Source of the DNA: Rhodobacteraceae bacterium CCMM004 | Lineage (GTDB): Bacteria > Pseudomonadota > Alphaproteobacteria > Rhodobacterales > Rhodobacteraceae | DNA: 64,000 nt | Direction: 5' to 3' | Assembly: GCA_004005435.1 (NCBI GenBank) | Contig: RZWH01000011.1 | Coordinates: forward strand, 1-64,000 | Shown: positions 48,701 through 56,950 of the stretch, piece after piece | Layout: the number at the start of each line of letters is the position of its first letter | How positions within the stretch are numbered: position 1 is the stretch's first letter | Made by a program: the position numbers and the translations under genes | Notes under the pieces: generated by a model | Seen by the model: only the letters and a program-made list of their open reading frames with translations | The model's database searches: none | Told to the model about the DNA's origin: nothing

Positions 48701-49384
48701 ATGCTGAAATTCTATTTCAACGCAGCGCCGAACCCGATGAAGGTGGCTCTGTTCCTGGAGGAGGCGGGCCTCGACTACGAGCCCGTGCCGGTGGACACCA
48801 AGACCGGCGCCCAGCACTCCGACTGGTTCCGCGCGATCAATCCCAACGCCAAGCTGCCCGCGATCCAGGACGGCGACGCGACGGTGTTCGATTCCAACGC
48901 CATCCTGCTCTACCTCGCCGAAAAGACCGGGCAGTTCCTGCCGCCCGGAGGCGACGCCGAGCGCGCGGCGTTGCTGTCGTGGCTGATGTTCATCGCCTCT
49001 GGGGTCGGGCCGTATTCGGGGCAGGCCGTGCATTTCCGCAACTTCGCGCCCGAGGACATCCCCTACGCCAAGAAGCGCTATGGCTACGAGGCGCGGCGGC
49101 ACTGGGGCATCGTGAACGACCGGCTGGCCGAGCGCGACTGGATGCTGGGCGACACCTACACCATCGTCGACATGGCGATCTGGGGCTGGGCGCCGCGCAT
49201 CCCCTTCATGATCGGCGACGACGCGATGGAGGGCTTTCCCCACATCGCCCGCCTGATGGCGGCGATCGACGCGCGGCCGGCGGCCGACCGCGCCCGCGCG
49301 CTGCCGCAGGCGCACACCTTCAAGCAGGAGATGGACGAGGTGGCGATGCGCGCGATGTATCCCCAGATCTTTGCCGAGGACTGA
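48701..49384 (+). CDS. Glutathione S-transferase-like protein
   Basis: 227 residues. Thioredoxin-fold N-terminal domain (MLKFYFNAAPNPMKVALFLEE; substrate Ser/Cys equivalent around N7-P11) with the glutathione gamma-Glu motif FDSNAILLYLAEKTG (68-82) and the cis-Pro region AKLPAIQDGD. The C-terminal helical domain starts near 95. Resembles YfcG/Nu-class bacterial GSTs. Role in the operon unclear: dehalogenation, isomerisation or disulfide reduction are possible. ATG 48,701 is preceded by GAGGGACGA. Confidence 0.88.
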   Translation: MLKFYFNAAPNPMKVALFLEEAGLDYEPVPVDTKTGAQHSDWFRAINPNAKLPAIQDGDATVFDSNAILLYLAEKTGQFLPPGGDAERAALLSWLMFIASGVGPYSGQAVHFRNFAPEDIPYAKKRYGYEARRHWGIVNDRLAERDWMLGDTYTIVDMAIWGWAPRIPFMIGDDAMEGFPHIARLMAAIDARPAADRARALPQAHTFKQEMDEVAMRAMYPQIFAED

Positions 49385-49390
49385 GGGCCG

Positions 49391-49993
49391 ATGCACCCCC
49401 CCGCCGCCACCCTCGCCCAGGACGCCGACGGCCCGCTGATCGGCGGCCCCATCCGCGCGCGGCGGCAAAAGGCCGAGATGACGCTCCAGGCGGTGGCCGA
49501 GGCGGCGGCGATCTCACCCGGCTATCTCAGCCTGATCGAGAGGGACAAGGCGGTGCCGACCCTGACCACGCTCGACCGCATCGCCCGGGCGCTGGGGGTG
49601 GGGCTCGATCACTTCGTCGGGCGGCCGCAGCCCACCGACTGCCTCACCCGCGGCGCGACGCGGCAGCGGTTCACCGTGGGCAACGATCAGTTGGGCTACG
49701 AGCGGGTGAGCGCGCAGTTTCCGGGTGCGGAGCTGTCGAGCTACGTGCTGACGGTGGCGCCGGGCTATGCCTCGGAGGTGGTGGTCCATGCGGGTGAGGA
49801 GCATGTCTATGTCCTGGACGGCGCGCTGGTGCTGACCCTGGAGGGCGAGCGGCTGCGCCTCGCCCGGGGCGACAGCGTGCACTACAGCTCCGGGCGGCCG
49901 CACGGCTGGGCCAACCCTCACGGCGCACCGGCGCGGGTCCTCTGGACCGGGACGCACGACATCTTTGCCCCCCGCACGGCGGTGGAGGGGTAG
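49391..49993 (+). CDS. XRE-family regulator with C-terminal cupin
   Basis: 200 residues. Helix-turn-helix of the Cro/CI type at about 22-76 (IRARRQKAEMTLQAVAEAAAISPGYLSLIERDKAVPTLTTLDRIARAL), then a cupin_2 domain about 108-190 (VVHAGEEHVYVLDGALVLTLEGERLRLARGDSVHYSSGRPHGW). HTH-cupin proteins such as PuuR sense small ligands and repress catabolic genes. Being the last gene of the dipeptide-type operon, it may give additional local control. Confidence 0.92.
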   Translation: MHPPAATLAQDADGPLIGGPIRARRQKAEMTLQAVAEAAAISPGYLSLIERDKAVPTLTTLDRIARALGVGLDHFVGRPQPTDCLTRGATRQRFTVGNDQLGYERVSAQFPGAELSSYVLTVAPGYASEVVVHAGEEHVYVLDGALVLTLEGERLRLARGDSVHYSSGRPHGWANPHGAPARVLWTGTHDIFAPRTAVEG

Positions 49994-50016
49994 CGGGGCT
50001 GCCGGTGGCGCTGTGT

Positions 50017-50164
50017 GCGGAGGGCGGCGCCGTCCCACGGGGGGGGGTCGGGCAGCGTGGTTCGCTTTCACAAGCATCCACGCCGTGGCGGTTGGACCGT
50101 CCTCGCCAAAGCGCCGCCCCCGGGGGGGGCGGGACGGCGCTGCCCGGCGTATCCGCCGGGCGGG
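50017..50164 (-). repeat. Long intergenic repeat, copy 2 (~148 bp, inverted)
   Basis: Reverse complement matches 2,871-3,017 block by block, including GGCGTGGATGCTT and flanking hairpins. It lies between convergent genes (cupin regulator and deacetylase). Rest of 49,994-50,209: no gene seen. Confidence 0.75.
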
Positions 50165-50209
50165 ACAGGGAGGCTGGGCAGGGCGCGCGGGTGGAAACGG
50201 ACCCGCCGC

Positions 50210-51091
50210 TTACGCCCCAATACGCGCCTGGCAGAGGCGGGCGATCTCGGCATGGGTGCCGATGTGGACGCCGCCGAGGCGGGCGGCGTGCTGCAACAGC
50301 CGCTCCAGGATCGCGATCCGCGAGCGGTAGCCGACGACGAAGGGATGCATGACGATCTGGCACAGCCCGCCGGTGGCGTGGGCGCCGTCCAGTTCGGCGC
50401 GGAACACCTCGAACACCTGCTCGGGGGTGTGGGTCGGCCGGGTGGGCTGTCTTGAGAACAGCAGATACACCGCGTCGTCGCGGACCCAGTCGACGGGCAG
50501 TTCCACCAGCCCCGACGCCCGCCCCTCCAGCAGCACCTCGTAAGGATCCTCGTCGGCCATGAGCGAGCTGTCGTAGAGAAACCCCGCCTCTGCCACCAGG
50601 CGCACGGTATGGGGGCTGAGATCCCAATGGGCGGCGCGGTGGCCGACGATCTCGGTCCCCGCGATCTCGGCCAGGGTGTCGCGCGACCGGGCCAGGAGCG
50701 TCCGCTCCTCGTCCTCGGTGAGGGTGTCGTTGCGCTCGTGGATCCAGCCGTGGACGCCGATCTCATGCCCCGCCGCCACCACGCGCCGCGGCTCTTCGGG
50801 GTCGATCAGCGCCGACACCGCGGGGTAAAAGAACGTGGCCCGCGCCCCGTGCCGGGCGAGGGTGTCGAGGATCCGGGGCACACCCACGCGGCGCCCGAAC
50901 GCGCCCCATGCGAGAGGCCCCACCGCCGTCTCGCCCGCCCCCAGGGCAAAGGTCTCGTGGTCGCAGTCGAAGCTGAGCGCCAGCGCGCAACGTGCGCCCC
51001 CCGGCCAGTCCGGCACCAGCCGCCGCCCGGTGCCCACCCGGTCGACCAGGCCGCGCCACTGCGCCTCGGGCCAATCCTGCGGCCCGGTCAA
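50210..51091 (-). CDS. Polysaccharide deacetylase-family (NodB fold) hydrolase
   Basis: 293 residues. NodB motif 1 LALSFDCDHE gives the catalytic Asp-Asp pair, motif 2 is HGWIHE (metal His), and later HRAAHWDLSP and MHPFVVGYRSR fit the PuuE/allantoinase-like branch that hydrolyses amides of small cyclic or acyl amino compounds. The TTG start overlaps the ABC ATPase stop (TTGA). As last gene of the amino-acid ABC operon it likely acts on the imported substrate in the cytoplasm, since no signal peptide is present. Confidence 0.88.
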   Translation of the reverse strand: MTGPQDWPEAQWRGLVDRVGTGRRLVPDWPGGARCALALSFDCDHETFALGAGETAVGPLAWGAFGRRVGVPRILDTLARHGARATFFYPAVSALIDPEEPRRVVAAGHEIGVHGWIHERNDTLTEDEERTLLARSRDTLAEIAGTEIVGHRAAHWDLSPHTVRLVAEAGFLYDSSLMADEDPYEVLLEGRASGLVELPVDWVRDDAVYLLFSRQPTRPTHTPEQVFEVFRAELDGAHATGGLCQIVMHPFVVGYRSRIAILERLLQHAARLGGVHIGTHAEIARLCQARIGA

Positions 51092-51825
51092 TGGCGCAAC
51101 ACCTTGCCAAAGAAGTCGCGAGCCCGGTCGCTCCGCGGCGCGTCGAAGATCTGCGCCGGGCTGCCGGTCTCGACCACCCGTCCCGCGTCCATGAACACCA
51201 CCGCGTTCGAGACCTCGCGCACGAACCCCATCTCGTGGCTGACCAGCAGCATCGTCATGCCCTCGTCCGACAACCGCCGGATGGTGTCGAGCACCTCGCC
51301 CACCAGTTCGGGGTCGAGGGCGCTGGTCACCTCGTCGAGGAGCAGGATGTCGGGCCTCAGCGCCAGGGCGCGGGCGATGGCGACCCTCTGCTGCTGACCG
51401 CCGGACAGTTCGTCGGGATAGGCGTCGGCCTTGTCCGCCAGGCCGACCAGGGCCAGGAGGTCGCGCGCCTCGGCCTCCACTTCGGACCTGGGGCGGCGCT
51501 TGATCTTGACCGGCGCGAGGGTGCAGTTCCTGAGCACGGTCATGTTCTGGAACAGATTGTATTGCTGGAACACGATGGCCATGCGGTCGCGCGCGGCGCG
51601 GATCGCCCGGGCGCTGCGGTAGTCGATGACGTCGCCGTCGATCTCGACCGTGCCGCGGGTGGCGCGGGTGAGGCCCACCAGGGTGCGCAACACCGTGGAC
51701 TTGCCCGACCCGGATGGGCCGACCAGCGAGACGATGCCGCCCCGGTCGACGTCGAAGGAGATCCCGTGCAGGACCTCAAGCGCGCCGTAGTTTGCGTGCA
51801 CGCCGCTGACCGCGAGGTGTGGCAA
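51088..51825 (-). CDS. Polar amino acid ABC transporter ATP-binding protein (GlnQ family, TTG start)
   Basis: 245 residues. Walker A GPSGSGKST (36-44), Q-loop MAIVFQQYNLFQNMTVLRN (typical PAAT), signature LSGGQQQRVAIARAL, Walker B ILLLDEVTSALDPELVGEVL, and H-loop SHEMGF. The start is TTG 51,825 with TGGAGAA upstream, inside the end of the permease gene (50-base overlap). No alternative Met lies near the N-terminus. Confidence 0.94.
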   Translation of the reverse strand: MPHLAVSGVHANYGALEVLHGISFDVDRGGIVSLVGPSGSGKSTVLRTLVGLTRATRGTVEIDGDVIDYRSARAIRAARDRMAIVFQQYNLFQNMTVLRNCTLAPVKIKRRPRSEVEAEARDLLALVGLADKADAYPDELSGGQQQRVAIARALALRPDILLLDEVTSALDPELVGEVLDTIRRLSDEGMTMLLVSHEMGFVREVSNAVVFMDAGRVVETGSPAQIFDAPRSDRARDFFGKVLRH

Positions 51826-52489
51826 GGCGGTTCTCCAGATACTGGCCCAGCAGGCTGAGCGGGAAGGACAGGATGAAATAGCACATGGCGATGGTGCCGA
51901 AGACGAGGATGCCCGAGAACCCCTGATTGTTCAGCTCCTTGCCGCGAAAGGTCAGCTCGAAGACCCCGATCTGACTGACCAGCGCGGTGTCCTTGATGAA
52001 CGAGACGGCAAAGGCGATGGCGGGCGGCACGATCACCGGCCACGCCTGGGGCAGCACCACGTGGATCATGGTTTGCAGGCGGCCGAGGTTCATCGCCCGG
52101 GCCGCCTCCACCTGCGTCTGCGGCACGCTTTCGATCCCGCCGCGGATGATGTCGGCGGTATAGGCCACGGCATAGAGACAGATGGCGATCACCGCGATGG
52201 TAAAGAGCGAGGCGTCGGTGCTGACCGTCTGGATGAAGAACAGAACGAGGTAGATCACCACCAGGAACGGGATGCGCCGGAACACCTCGACATAGGCGAT
52301 GCAGATCAGGCGCAGGGGCAGGGCCCAGAGGCCCGGCGTCTGCCGCAGATAGACCAGGACGAAGGCGAGGGCGAAACCGATGCCGCAGCCCACGACGGTC
52401 ATTGCCAGCGTCAGCCCCGCCGCCTCCAGCAGCAGGCCGACGTTGCCGGGGGTGAAGAAGTCGGGGGCCTGGGCGAGGATGCGCTCCAT
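51776..52489 (-). CDS. Polar amino acid ABC permease
   Basis: 237 residues with five to six membrane segments. HisM/GlnP-like motif ESVPQTQVEAARAMNLGRLQTMIHVVLPQAWPVIVPP is the EAA loop; FRRIPFLVVIYLVLFFI is the PAAT signature. ATG 52,489 overlaps the stop of the other permease by one base (TGATG). The 3' end extends 50 bases into the ATPase gene. Confidence 0.92.
   Translation of the reverse strand: MERILAQAPDFFTPGNVGLLLEAAGLTLAMTVVGCGIGFALAFVLVYLRQTPGLWALPLRLICIAYVEVFRRIPFLVVIYLVLFFIQTVSTDASLFTIAVIAICLYAVAYTADIIRGGIESVPQTQVEAARAMNLGRLQTMIHVVLPQAWPVIVPPAIAFAVSFIKDTALVSQIGVFELTFRGKELNNQGFSGILVFGTIAMCYFILSFPLSLLGQYLENRLATPRGQRRARKLRRA
51831..51837 (-). promoter_or_regulatory. Ribosome site supporting the TTG start of the GlnQ-like gene
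   Basis: TGGAGAA on the minus strand, 5 bases before TTG 51,825, located within the permease coding sequence. Confidence 0.55.
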
Positions 52490-53166
52490 CAGACGATCCG
52501 CGCCTTGACCCGGAACGCCCAGCGGCCGAGCAGCGCCAACCCCACCGACGCCACCAGGGTCAGCACGACGTAGAGCCCGGCGGTGACGGTGAAATACTCC
52601 AGCCAGCGATAGTTGACCGTCGACAGGTTGATCGCGGTCCCGGTCAGTTCGTCCACCCCGATCAGGGCGCCGACGCTGGTGCCCATGACCAGCACGACGA
52701 TGAAGAAGTTGGCGAGCGCGGGATAGATCGACTTGGCGATGTGGGGCACGACGATATAGCGGATCTGCTGGAGCCGGGACATGCCCAGGGTCTCTCCCGC
52801 CTCCATCTCGGTGGTGCGGACGCTGAGGAACCCCGCGCGCAGGATCAGCGTCAGATAGGCGCCGGCGTTCAGGGTCAGACCGATCAGGACGCAGGCCTCG
52901 CTGGACCACCGCACCCCCACCTCGGGCAGCCCGAAGTAGAGAAAGTAAATCTGGATCAACGCCGGGGTATTGGTGATGAACACGACGTAGACGTCGACCA
53001 GCAGGCGGGCGGGCAGGGGGCCGTAGGTCTTGATCGCCGCGCCGATCAGGCCCACCAGCGTGCCGCCGGCAAAGGCGAAGACCCCCAACTGGAACGTCAG
53101 CCAGGCGCCTTGGAGCAGAACATCGAAGTTGCGCCAGACGACGTTGAATTGCCAGGTGTAGTCCAT
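52489..53166 (-). CDS. Polar amino acid ABC permease (second subunit)
   Basis: 225 residues. FITNTPALIQIYFLYFGLP and RTTEMEAGETLGMSRLQQIRYIVVPHIAKSIYPAL are the PAAT permease motifs. Separated from the binding-protein gene by 138 bases filled by a double-hairpin element. Heterodimer partner of the permease just downstream. Confidence 0.92.
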   Translation of the reverse strand: MDYTWQFNVVWRNFDVLLQGAWLTFQLGVFAFAGGTLVGLIGAAIKTYGPLPARLLVDVYVVFITNTPALIQIYFLYFGLPEVGVRWSSEACVLIGLTLNAGAYLTLILRAGFLSVRTTEMEAGETLGMSRLQQIRYIVVPHIAKSIYPALANFFIVVLVMGTSVGALIGVDELTGTAINLSTVNYRWLEYFTVTAGLYVVLTLVASVGLALLGRWAFRVKARIV

Positions 53167-53186
53167 CGGTCCGGCGCTCTCGGTGA

Positions 53187-53266
53187 GGGCAGTCCCCGGC
53201 CGCGGGCGGGGGAGAGGCCCGCGCCCGTGGGGGCGGTCGGGGGCTGCCCGGCGTCGCCGCCGGGCA
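53187..53266. repeat. Double-hairpin intergenic element (53.2 kb copy)
   Basis: Outer stem GGGCAGTCCCCGGCCGC (53,187-53,203) against GCGGTCGGGGGCTGCCC (53,233-53,249) with wobble and one mismatch. Short hairpin TGCCCGGCG-TCGC-CGCCGGGCA at 53,245-53,266. Lies directly 3' of the binding-protein gene in the operon, as at 42.7 kb, but in opposite orientation relative to transcription. Confidence 0.78.
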
Positions 53267-53304
53267 AGACGGTGGGGCGGCCGCGCTGTGGGCCGCCGGT
53301 CAGG

Positions 53305-54111
53305 TCAGAACCAGGGCGACGGCTCGACCGGGCGCAGCATCGGCGCGCCATAGTTCTTCTCCCAGGTCTCGTTCACCGCGCCTGAGGAATGCAGGTCGTA
53401 GAGCACGATGTTCAGCACCTCGGTGAGGTTGTCGTTGCCCTGAGCCACGCCGATGGCGCAGTAGGCGACAAAGATCGGCTCGGGCACCACCCGCCAGGTC
53501 ACGCCCTCATGCTGTTCGGTGAAGCCCATGAAGAAATCGATGTTTTCGACGATGGCGTCGGCGCGGCCCTGGGCCACCAGCCGCACGGTGTCGGCGATGC
53601 TGTCGACCAGCTCCAGCTCGACATTCGGCATGTTCTCTTCGATCCAGCCGACGGTCCAGTTGCCGCGCATGTTGGCAAGCGTCACGCCCTCGCGGTTGAA
53701 GTCCTCCCAGGTCTCGCCCTCGATCTGGTCGGTGGCGAGCACGGCCAGCACTTCGGTATGGAGCGGCACGGTATAGTCGATCAGCTTGGCCCGCTCGGAG
53801 TTGCGCGTCAGCGCGCCCAAGGACAGGTCGATGCGGTCGGAGACCAGGAACGGCACCCGCTGCGCAGTCTCGGTCGGCACCCACTCGACCTCGACGCCCA
53901 GCTTGTCGGCGATCATCTGGCCGATTTCGATGTCGAAGCCCTGCCACTCTCCGGCGTCGTTGCGGGTGCTCATGTTGGGGAAGTTCGGGTTGATCCCGAT
54001 GCGGATGGTGCCGTCCGACAGGATGTCGTCCAAGCTCTTGGCCGCCGCGTCGGTGGCCATGGCGCCCATCAGCCCGAGCGCGGCGAGTCCCGCCGCAATC
54101 CAGTGTCTCAT
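53305..54111 (-). CDS. Polar amino acid ABC solute-binding protein
   Basis: 268 residues, SBP family 3. Signal peptide 1-24 (MRHWIAAGLAALGLMGAMATDAAA). The mature protein shows LDDILSDGTIRIGINPNFPNMSTRNDAGEWQGFDIEIGQMIADKLG and VDLSLGALTRNSERAKLIDYT-like ligand-binding loops with the conserved Arg. ATG 54,111 has AGGAGGGAC upstream; a longer frame is unsupported. First gene of a five-gene operon; array F begins 44 bases upstream. Confidence 0.94.
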   Translation of the reverse strand: MRHWIAAGLAALGLMGAMATDAAAKSLDDILSDGTIRIGINPNFPNMSTRNDAGEWQGFDIEIGQMIADKLGVEVEWVPTETAQRVPFLVSDRIDLSLGALTRNSERAKLIDYTVPLHTEVLAVLATDQIEGETWEDFNREGVTLANMRGNWTVGWIEENMPNVELELVDSIADTVRLVAQGRADAIVENIDFFMGFTEQHEGVTWRVVPEPIFVAYCAIGVAQGNDNLTEVLNIVLYDLHSSGAVNETWEKNYGAPMLRPVEPSPWF

Positions 54112-54154
54112 GATTGTCCCTCCTGTCGGCGGGGCGGATTGCCCGCCCGCAAAT

Positions 54155-54181
54155 TGTGCGCAGTGCGAACACTTGTGCGAA
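54155..54181. promoter_or_regulatory. Regulon operator array, site F (amino acid ABC operon)
   Basis: TGTGCGC (54,155-54,161), inverted GCGAACA (54,165-54,171) and TGTGCGAA (54,174-54,181), with the same three-half-site spacing as sites B, C and D. Confidence 0.8.
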
Positions 54182-54236
54182 TCCAGCATCGCGCAGGGAA
54201 GGCGGCTGCGTCAATAGGGTTGCGGCGGGGCGGACA

Positions 54237-54291
54237 GGGCAGCGCCGCCCCGGGGGGGCGGGACGGCGCTGCCCGGCGGTGCCCGCCGGGC
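54237..54291. repeat. Double-hairpin intergenic element (54.2 kb copy)
   Basis: GGGCAGCGCCG (54,237-54,247) pairs with CGGCGCTGCCC (54,264-54,274), followed by GCCCGGCGG-TGC-CCGCCGGGC (54,271-54,291). Located after the last permease gene of the polyamine-type operon and before the operator of the next operon. Confidence 0.78.
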
Positions 54292-54317
54292 GGGTCGATG
54301 GAGGCAAACCTCCCGAC

Positions 54318-55091
54318 TTACGACCGCCGCCGGAGCCGCAGCGCCAGCAGCAGGACCAGCCCCAGCGCCACCGACCCCAGCGTGGCGATCACCGCGATGG
54401 CCGAGATCACGGGGGCGTAGTTCGTGGCGACCCGGGTGAACATGTATTCGGGCAGCGTGGTATCGGCGCCGGTGGTGAAGATCGACAGGGGCAGGTTCGA
54501 CCACGACAGCAGGAACGCGAACAGGCCGCCCGACACCATCCCCGGCGCCAGATGCGGCAGCGTCACCTCGCGGAACGTCTGCCAGCGGGTCGCGCCGAGG
54601 TCGCGGGCGGCATCCTCCTGCGCGGGGTCGTAGCCGAACAGGCGGATCGAGATCACCAGCGTCACGATGGGCAGGATCCAGACCATGTGCGCAAACACCG
54701 CCGAGCGCCACGAGGGCGTCACCCCGATGGCCGTCAGAAACAGCAGGAGCGCCAGCCCCAGCACCGGCTGGGGGAAAAAGATCGGCAGCACCACCGCCTT
54801 TTGAAACCAGGACCGCCCGCGCCAGTCGTAGCGGGCAAAGGCCATGGCGCCGAAGGTGGCGAGGATCAAGGACAGCACGGCAACGAGGGCCGCGATCTTG
54901 AACGACGTGGCGTGCAGGATCCAGGTCTGGTCCTGGCTGACCGCGTCGACATAGGCGCCGGTGCTCCACTGCCGGTGGGGGAAGCGCATGTAGCGCGAGG
55001 TCGACAGCGACGCCAGGATCACCGACAGGATCGGCAGATACATCAGCGCGATCAGCGCCGTCAGCCAAACGAGGCCCAGCCGCCGGATCAT
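54318..55091 (-). CDS. Polyamine-type ABC permease, PotC/PotI-like
   Basis: 257 residues, six membrane segments. EAA loop AQEDAARDLGATRWQTFREVTLPHLAPG; C-terminal SWSNLPLSIFTTGADTTLPEYMF is typical of PotC/PotI. ATG 55,091 overlaps the other permease stop (ATGA). Last gene of the operon. Confidence 0.93.
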   Translation of the reverse strand: MIRRLGLVWLTALIALMYLPILSVILASLSTSRYMRFPHRQWSTGAYVDAVSQDQTWILHATSFKIAALVAVLSLILATFGAMAFARYDWRGRSWFQKAVVLPIFFPQPVLGLALLLFLTAIGVTPSWRSAVFAHMVWILPIVTLVISIRLFGYDPAQEDAARDLGATRWQTFREVTLPHLAPGMVSGGLFAFLLSWSNLPLSIFTTGADTTLPEYMFTRVATNYAPVISAIAVIATLGSVALGLVLLLALRLRRRS

Positions 55092-55924
55092 CGCCGGATC
55101 AACCGGTTGAGGTCGACCCGGGCCAGCGCCGGGAACACCACGGCCGCCGTCACCGCGATCATCAGCATGGTCAGCGCCGCGCCCATGGGCCAGTCCTGCG
55201 CGTAGTTGAACCGCTGCTCGATGGCGGTCGTCACCACGGTGATGGCGCGGCCGCCGAGGATCGCCGCCTCGGCATTGGCGCCGATGCACAGAACGAAGGT
55301 CAGGAGGCTGCCGATCACCAGACCCGGCAGGGCCAGCGGCAGCTCGATCTCGCGCAGCACCTGCCAGCGGCCCGCGCCCAGGTCGCGCGCCGCCTCGACC
55401 CGGTCGGGCGGGATCAGCGCCACGCCCAGCAGGACGGGGAACAGCATGAACGGCAGGTGGATATAGACCATGCCCAGGTAGACCGCGAACTTGGTGTTCA
55501 GGATCGTCCCGATGGACACGCCAAAGAGCGCGCGCATGGACCCGGCAAAGATCCCGCCTCCCGGCATCAGAAACAGCGACAGGCCGAACAGGCGCACCGA
55601 CTCGCTGACGAAAATCGGCAGGGCGACCAGCGCCGTCGCGATGGTGGCGACCCGGCCCGCATGGGCGTGCAGCACCTTGGCCGTGGGCCAGGCGATCAAG
55701 AGGCAGGTCAGCGTGGTCAGCGCCGCGAGGCCCAGCGACCAGAAGAACGGCTGCCCATAGCCCTCGGTGAAGGCGGCGCGATAGTTGGCCAGCGTGAACA
55801 CCGTGGTCAGGTCGAAGGTCCGCGGCGCCATCAGCGAGTACCACGCCACGATCAGGATCGGCATGGCAAAGCCCACCGCCAGGAACACCGCCACCGGCAG
55901 CGCGAAGAGCGGGCCCGGCCTCAC
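55088..55924 (-). CDS. Polyamine-type ABC permease, PotB/PotH-like (GTG start)
   Basis: 278 residues from GTG 55,924, which overlaps the ATPase stop (GTGA). The protein then begins MRPGPLFALPVAVFLAVGFAMPILIVAWYSL, a normal PotB/PotH first helix. EAA loop RVEAARDLGAGRWQVLREIELPLALPG. The open frame continuing upstream through the ATPase gene is not real coding. Confidence 0.9.
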   Translation of the reverse strand: MRPGPLFALPVAVFLAVGFAMPILIVAWYSLMAPRTFDLTTVFTLANYRAAFTEGYGQPFFWSLGLAALTTLTCLLIAWPTAKVLHAHAGRVATIATALVALPIFVSESVRLFGLSLFLMPGGGIFAGSMRALFGVSIGTILNTKFAVYLGMVYIHLPFMLFPVLLGVALIPPDRVEAARDLGAGRWQVLREIELPLALPGLVIGSLLTFVLCIGANAEAAILGGRAITVVTTAIEQRFNYAQDWPMGAALTMLMIAVTAAVVFPALARVDLNRLIRR

Positions 55925-56946
55925 TCGGCCACCCGGTGGGTGTCGGCCACGGCAAAGCCGAAGCGCGCGGCGTCCCCCTCGGCCAGGCGGGTGGAGGCGG
56001 GCAGCTCGGCGATCAGCGTGCCCGCGGCGGTGTCCAGGTGCATCTGCACCCGGCTGCCCAGGCGATAGATGTCCGTCACAGTGGCGTCGAACTGCACGTC
56101 GCCGGCGTCGGGGGCCAGCGCCTCGGGCCGCACGATCAGCCACCCGTCCTGCGCGGGGGCGGGGGCGTCGAAGGCGGGCAGGCGGCCGCCGGCGATCTCG
56201 AACACGTTCACCTCGCCCATGAAGCGGGCGACGAAGCGGTCGCGCGGCCGGCCATAGATCGTCGCCGGGTCGCCCACCTGCACCAGCCGCCCGTCGCGCA
56301 TGATGCCGATGCGGTCGGACATGACCATCGCCTCTTCCAGGCTGTGGGTGATGTAGACGAAGGTGCGCCCGGTGCGTTTCTGCAAGTCGCGCAGCTCGAC
56401 CTCCAGCGTCTTGCGCAGGCGATAGTCGAGCGCCGACAGGGGCTCGTCGAAGAACAGGATCTCGGGGTCGCTCGCCAGCGCCCGGGCCAGCGCCACGCGC
56501 TGCCGCTCGCCGCCGGAACATTGGGTGACGGGGCGGTCGTGATAGTCCCGCGGCAGGCGCACCAGGTCCAACAGCTCCAGCGCCTTGGTGCGCCGCGCCT
56601 CGGCGCCCACGCCCCGCATCTTGAGCGCGAAGGCCACGTTTTCGCCCACCGAGCGGTGGTCGAACAGCGCGAGGCTCTGAAACACCATCGCCGTGGGCCG
56701 CTTGTTGGGCGGCAGCCCGGCGATGTCGCGGCCCCTCAGGTGCAGCGTGCCCGCGGTGGGCCGGTCGAGGCCCGCGAGGATCCGCAGCAGGGTGGTCTTG
56801 CCCGACCCCGACGGCCCGACGACGGTAAAGAACTCGCCCTCGCGGATGTCGAGCGAGACGTCGTCGAGCGCGCGGGTGTCCCCGAACGAACGGCTCAGCC
56901 CCGAAAGGCTGAGCGCGGGGGGCGCGTCCGCGCCCGTGTCAGGCAT
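55921..56946 (-). CDS. Polyamine-type ABC ATP-binding protein, PotA/PotG-like
   Basis: 341 residues from ATG 56,946; a Met 14 codons earlier would overlap the binding-protein gene. Walker A GPSGSGKTT (44-52), MVFQSLALFDHRSV, signature CSGGERQRVALARAL (Cys replaces the usual Leu), Walker B ILFFDEPLSALDYRLRK, H-loop THSLEEA. A C-terminal TOBE domain follows (about 260-341). Confidence 0.93.
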   Translation of the reverse strand: MPDTGADAPPALSLSGLSRSFGDTRALDDVSLDIREGEFFTVVGPSGSGKTTLLRILAGLDRPTAGTLHLRGRDIAGLPPNKRPTAMVFQSLALFDHRSVGENVAFALKMRGVGAEARRTKALELLDLVRLPRDYHDRPVTQCSGGERQRVALARALASDPEILFFDEPLSALDYRLRKTLEVELRDLQKRTGRTFVYITHSLEEAMVMSDRIGIMRDGRLVQVGDPATIYGRPRDRFVARFMGEVNVFEIAGGRLPAFDAPAPAQDGWLIVRPEALAPDAGDVQFDATVTDIYRLGSRVQMHLDTAAGTLIAELPASTRLAEGDAARFGFAVADTHRVAE

Positions 56947-56950
56947 CGTC

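Noticed and set aside
50051-50066. A GTTCGC-like operator half-site near 50.06 kb
   Set aside because: It lies inside the long repeat element, lacks the paired half-site and is between convergent genes with no promoter to control.
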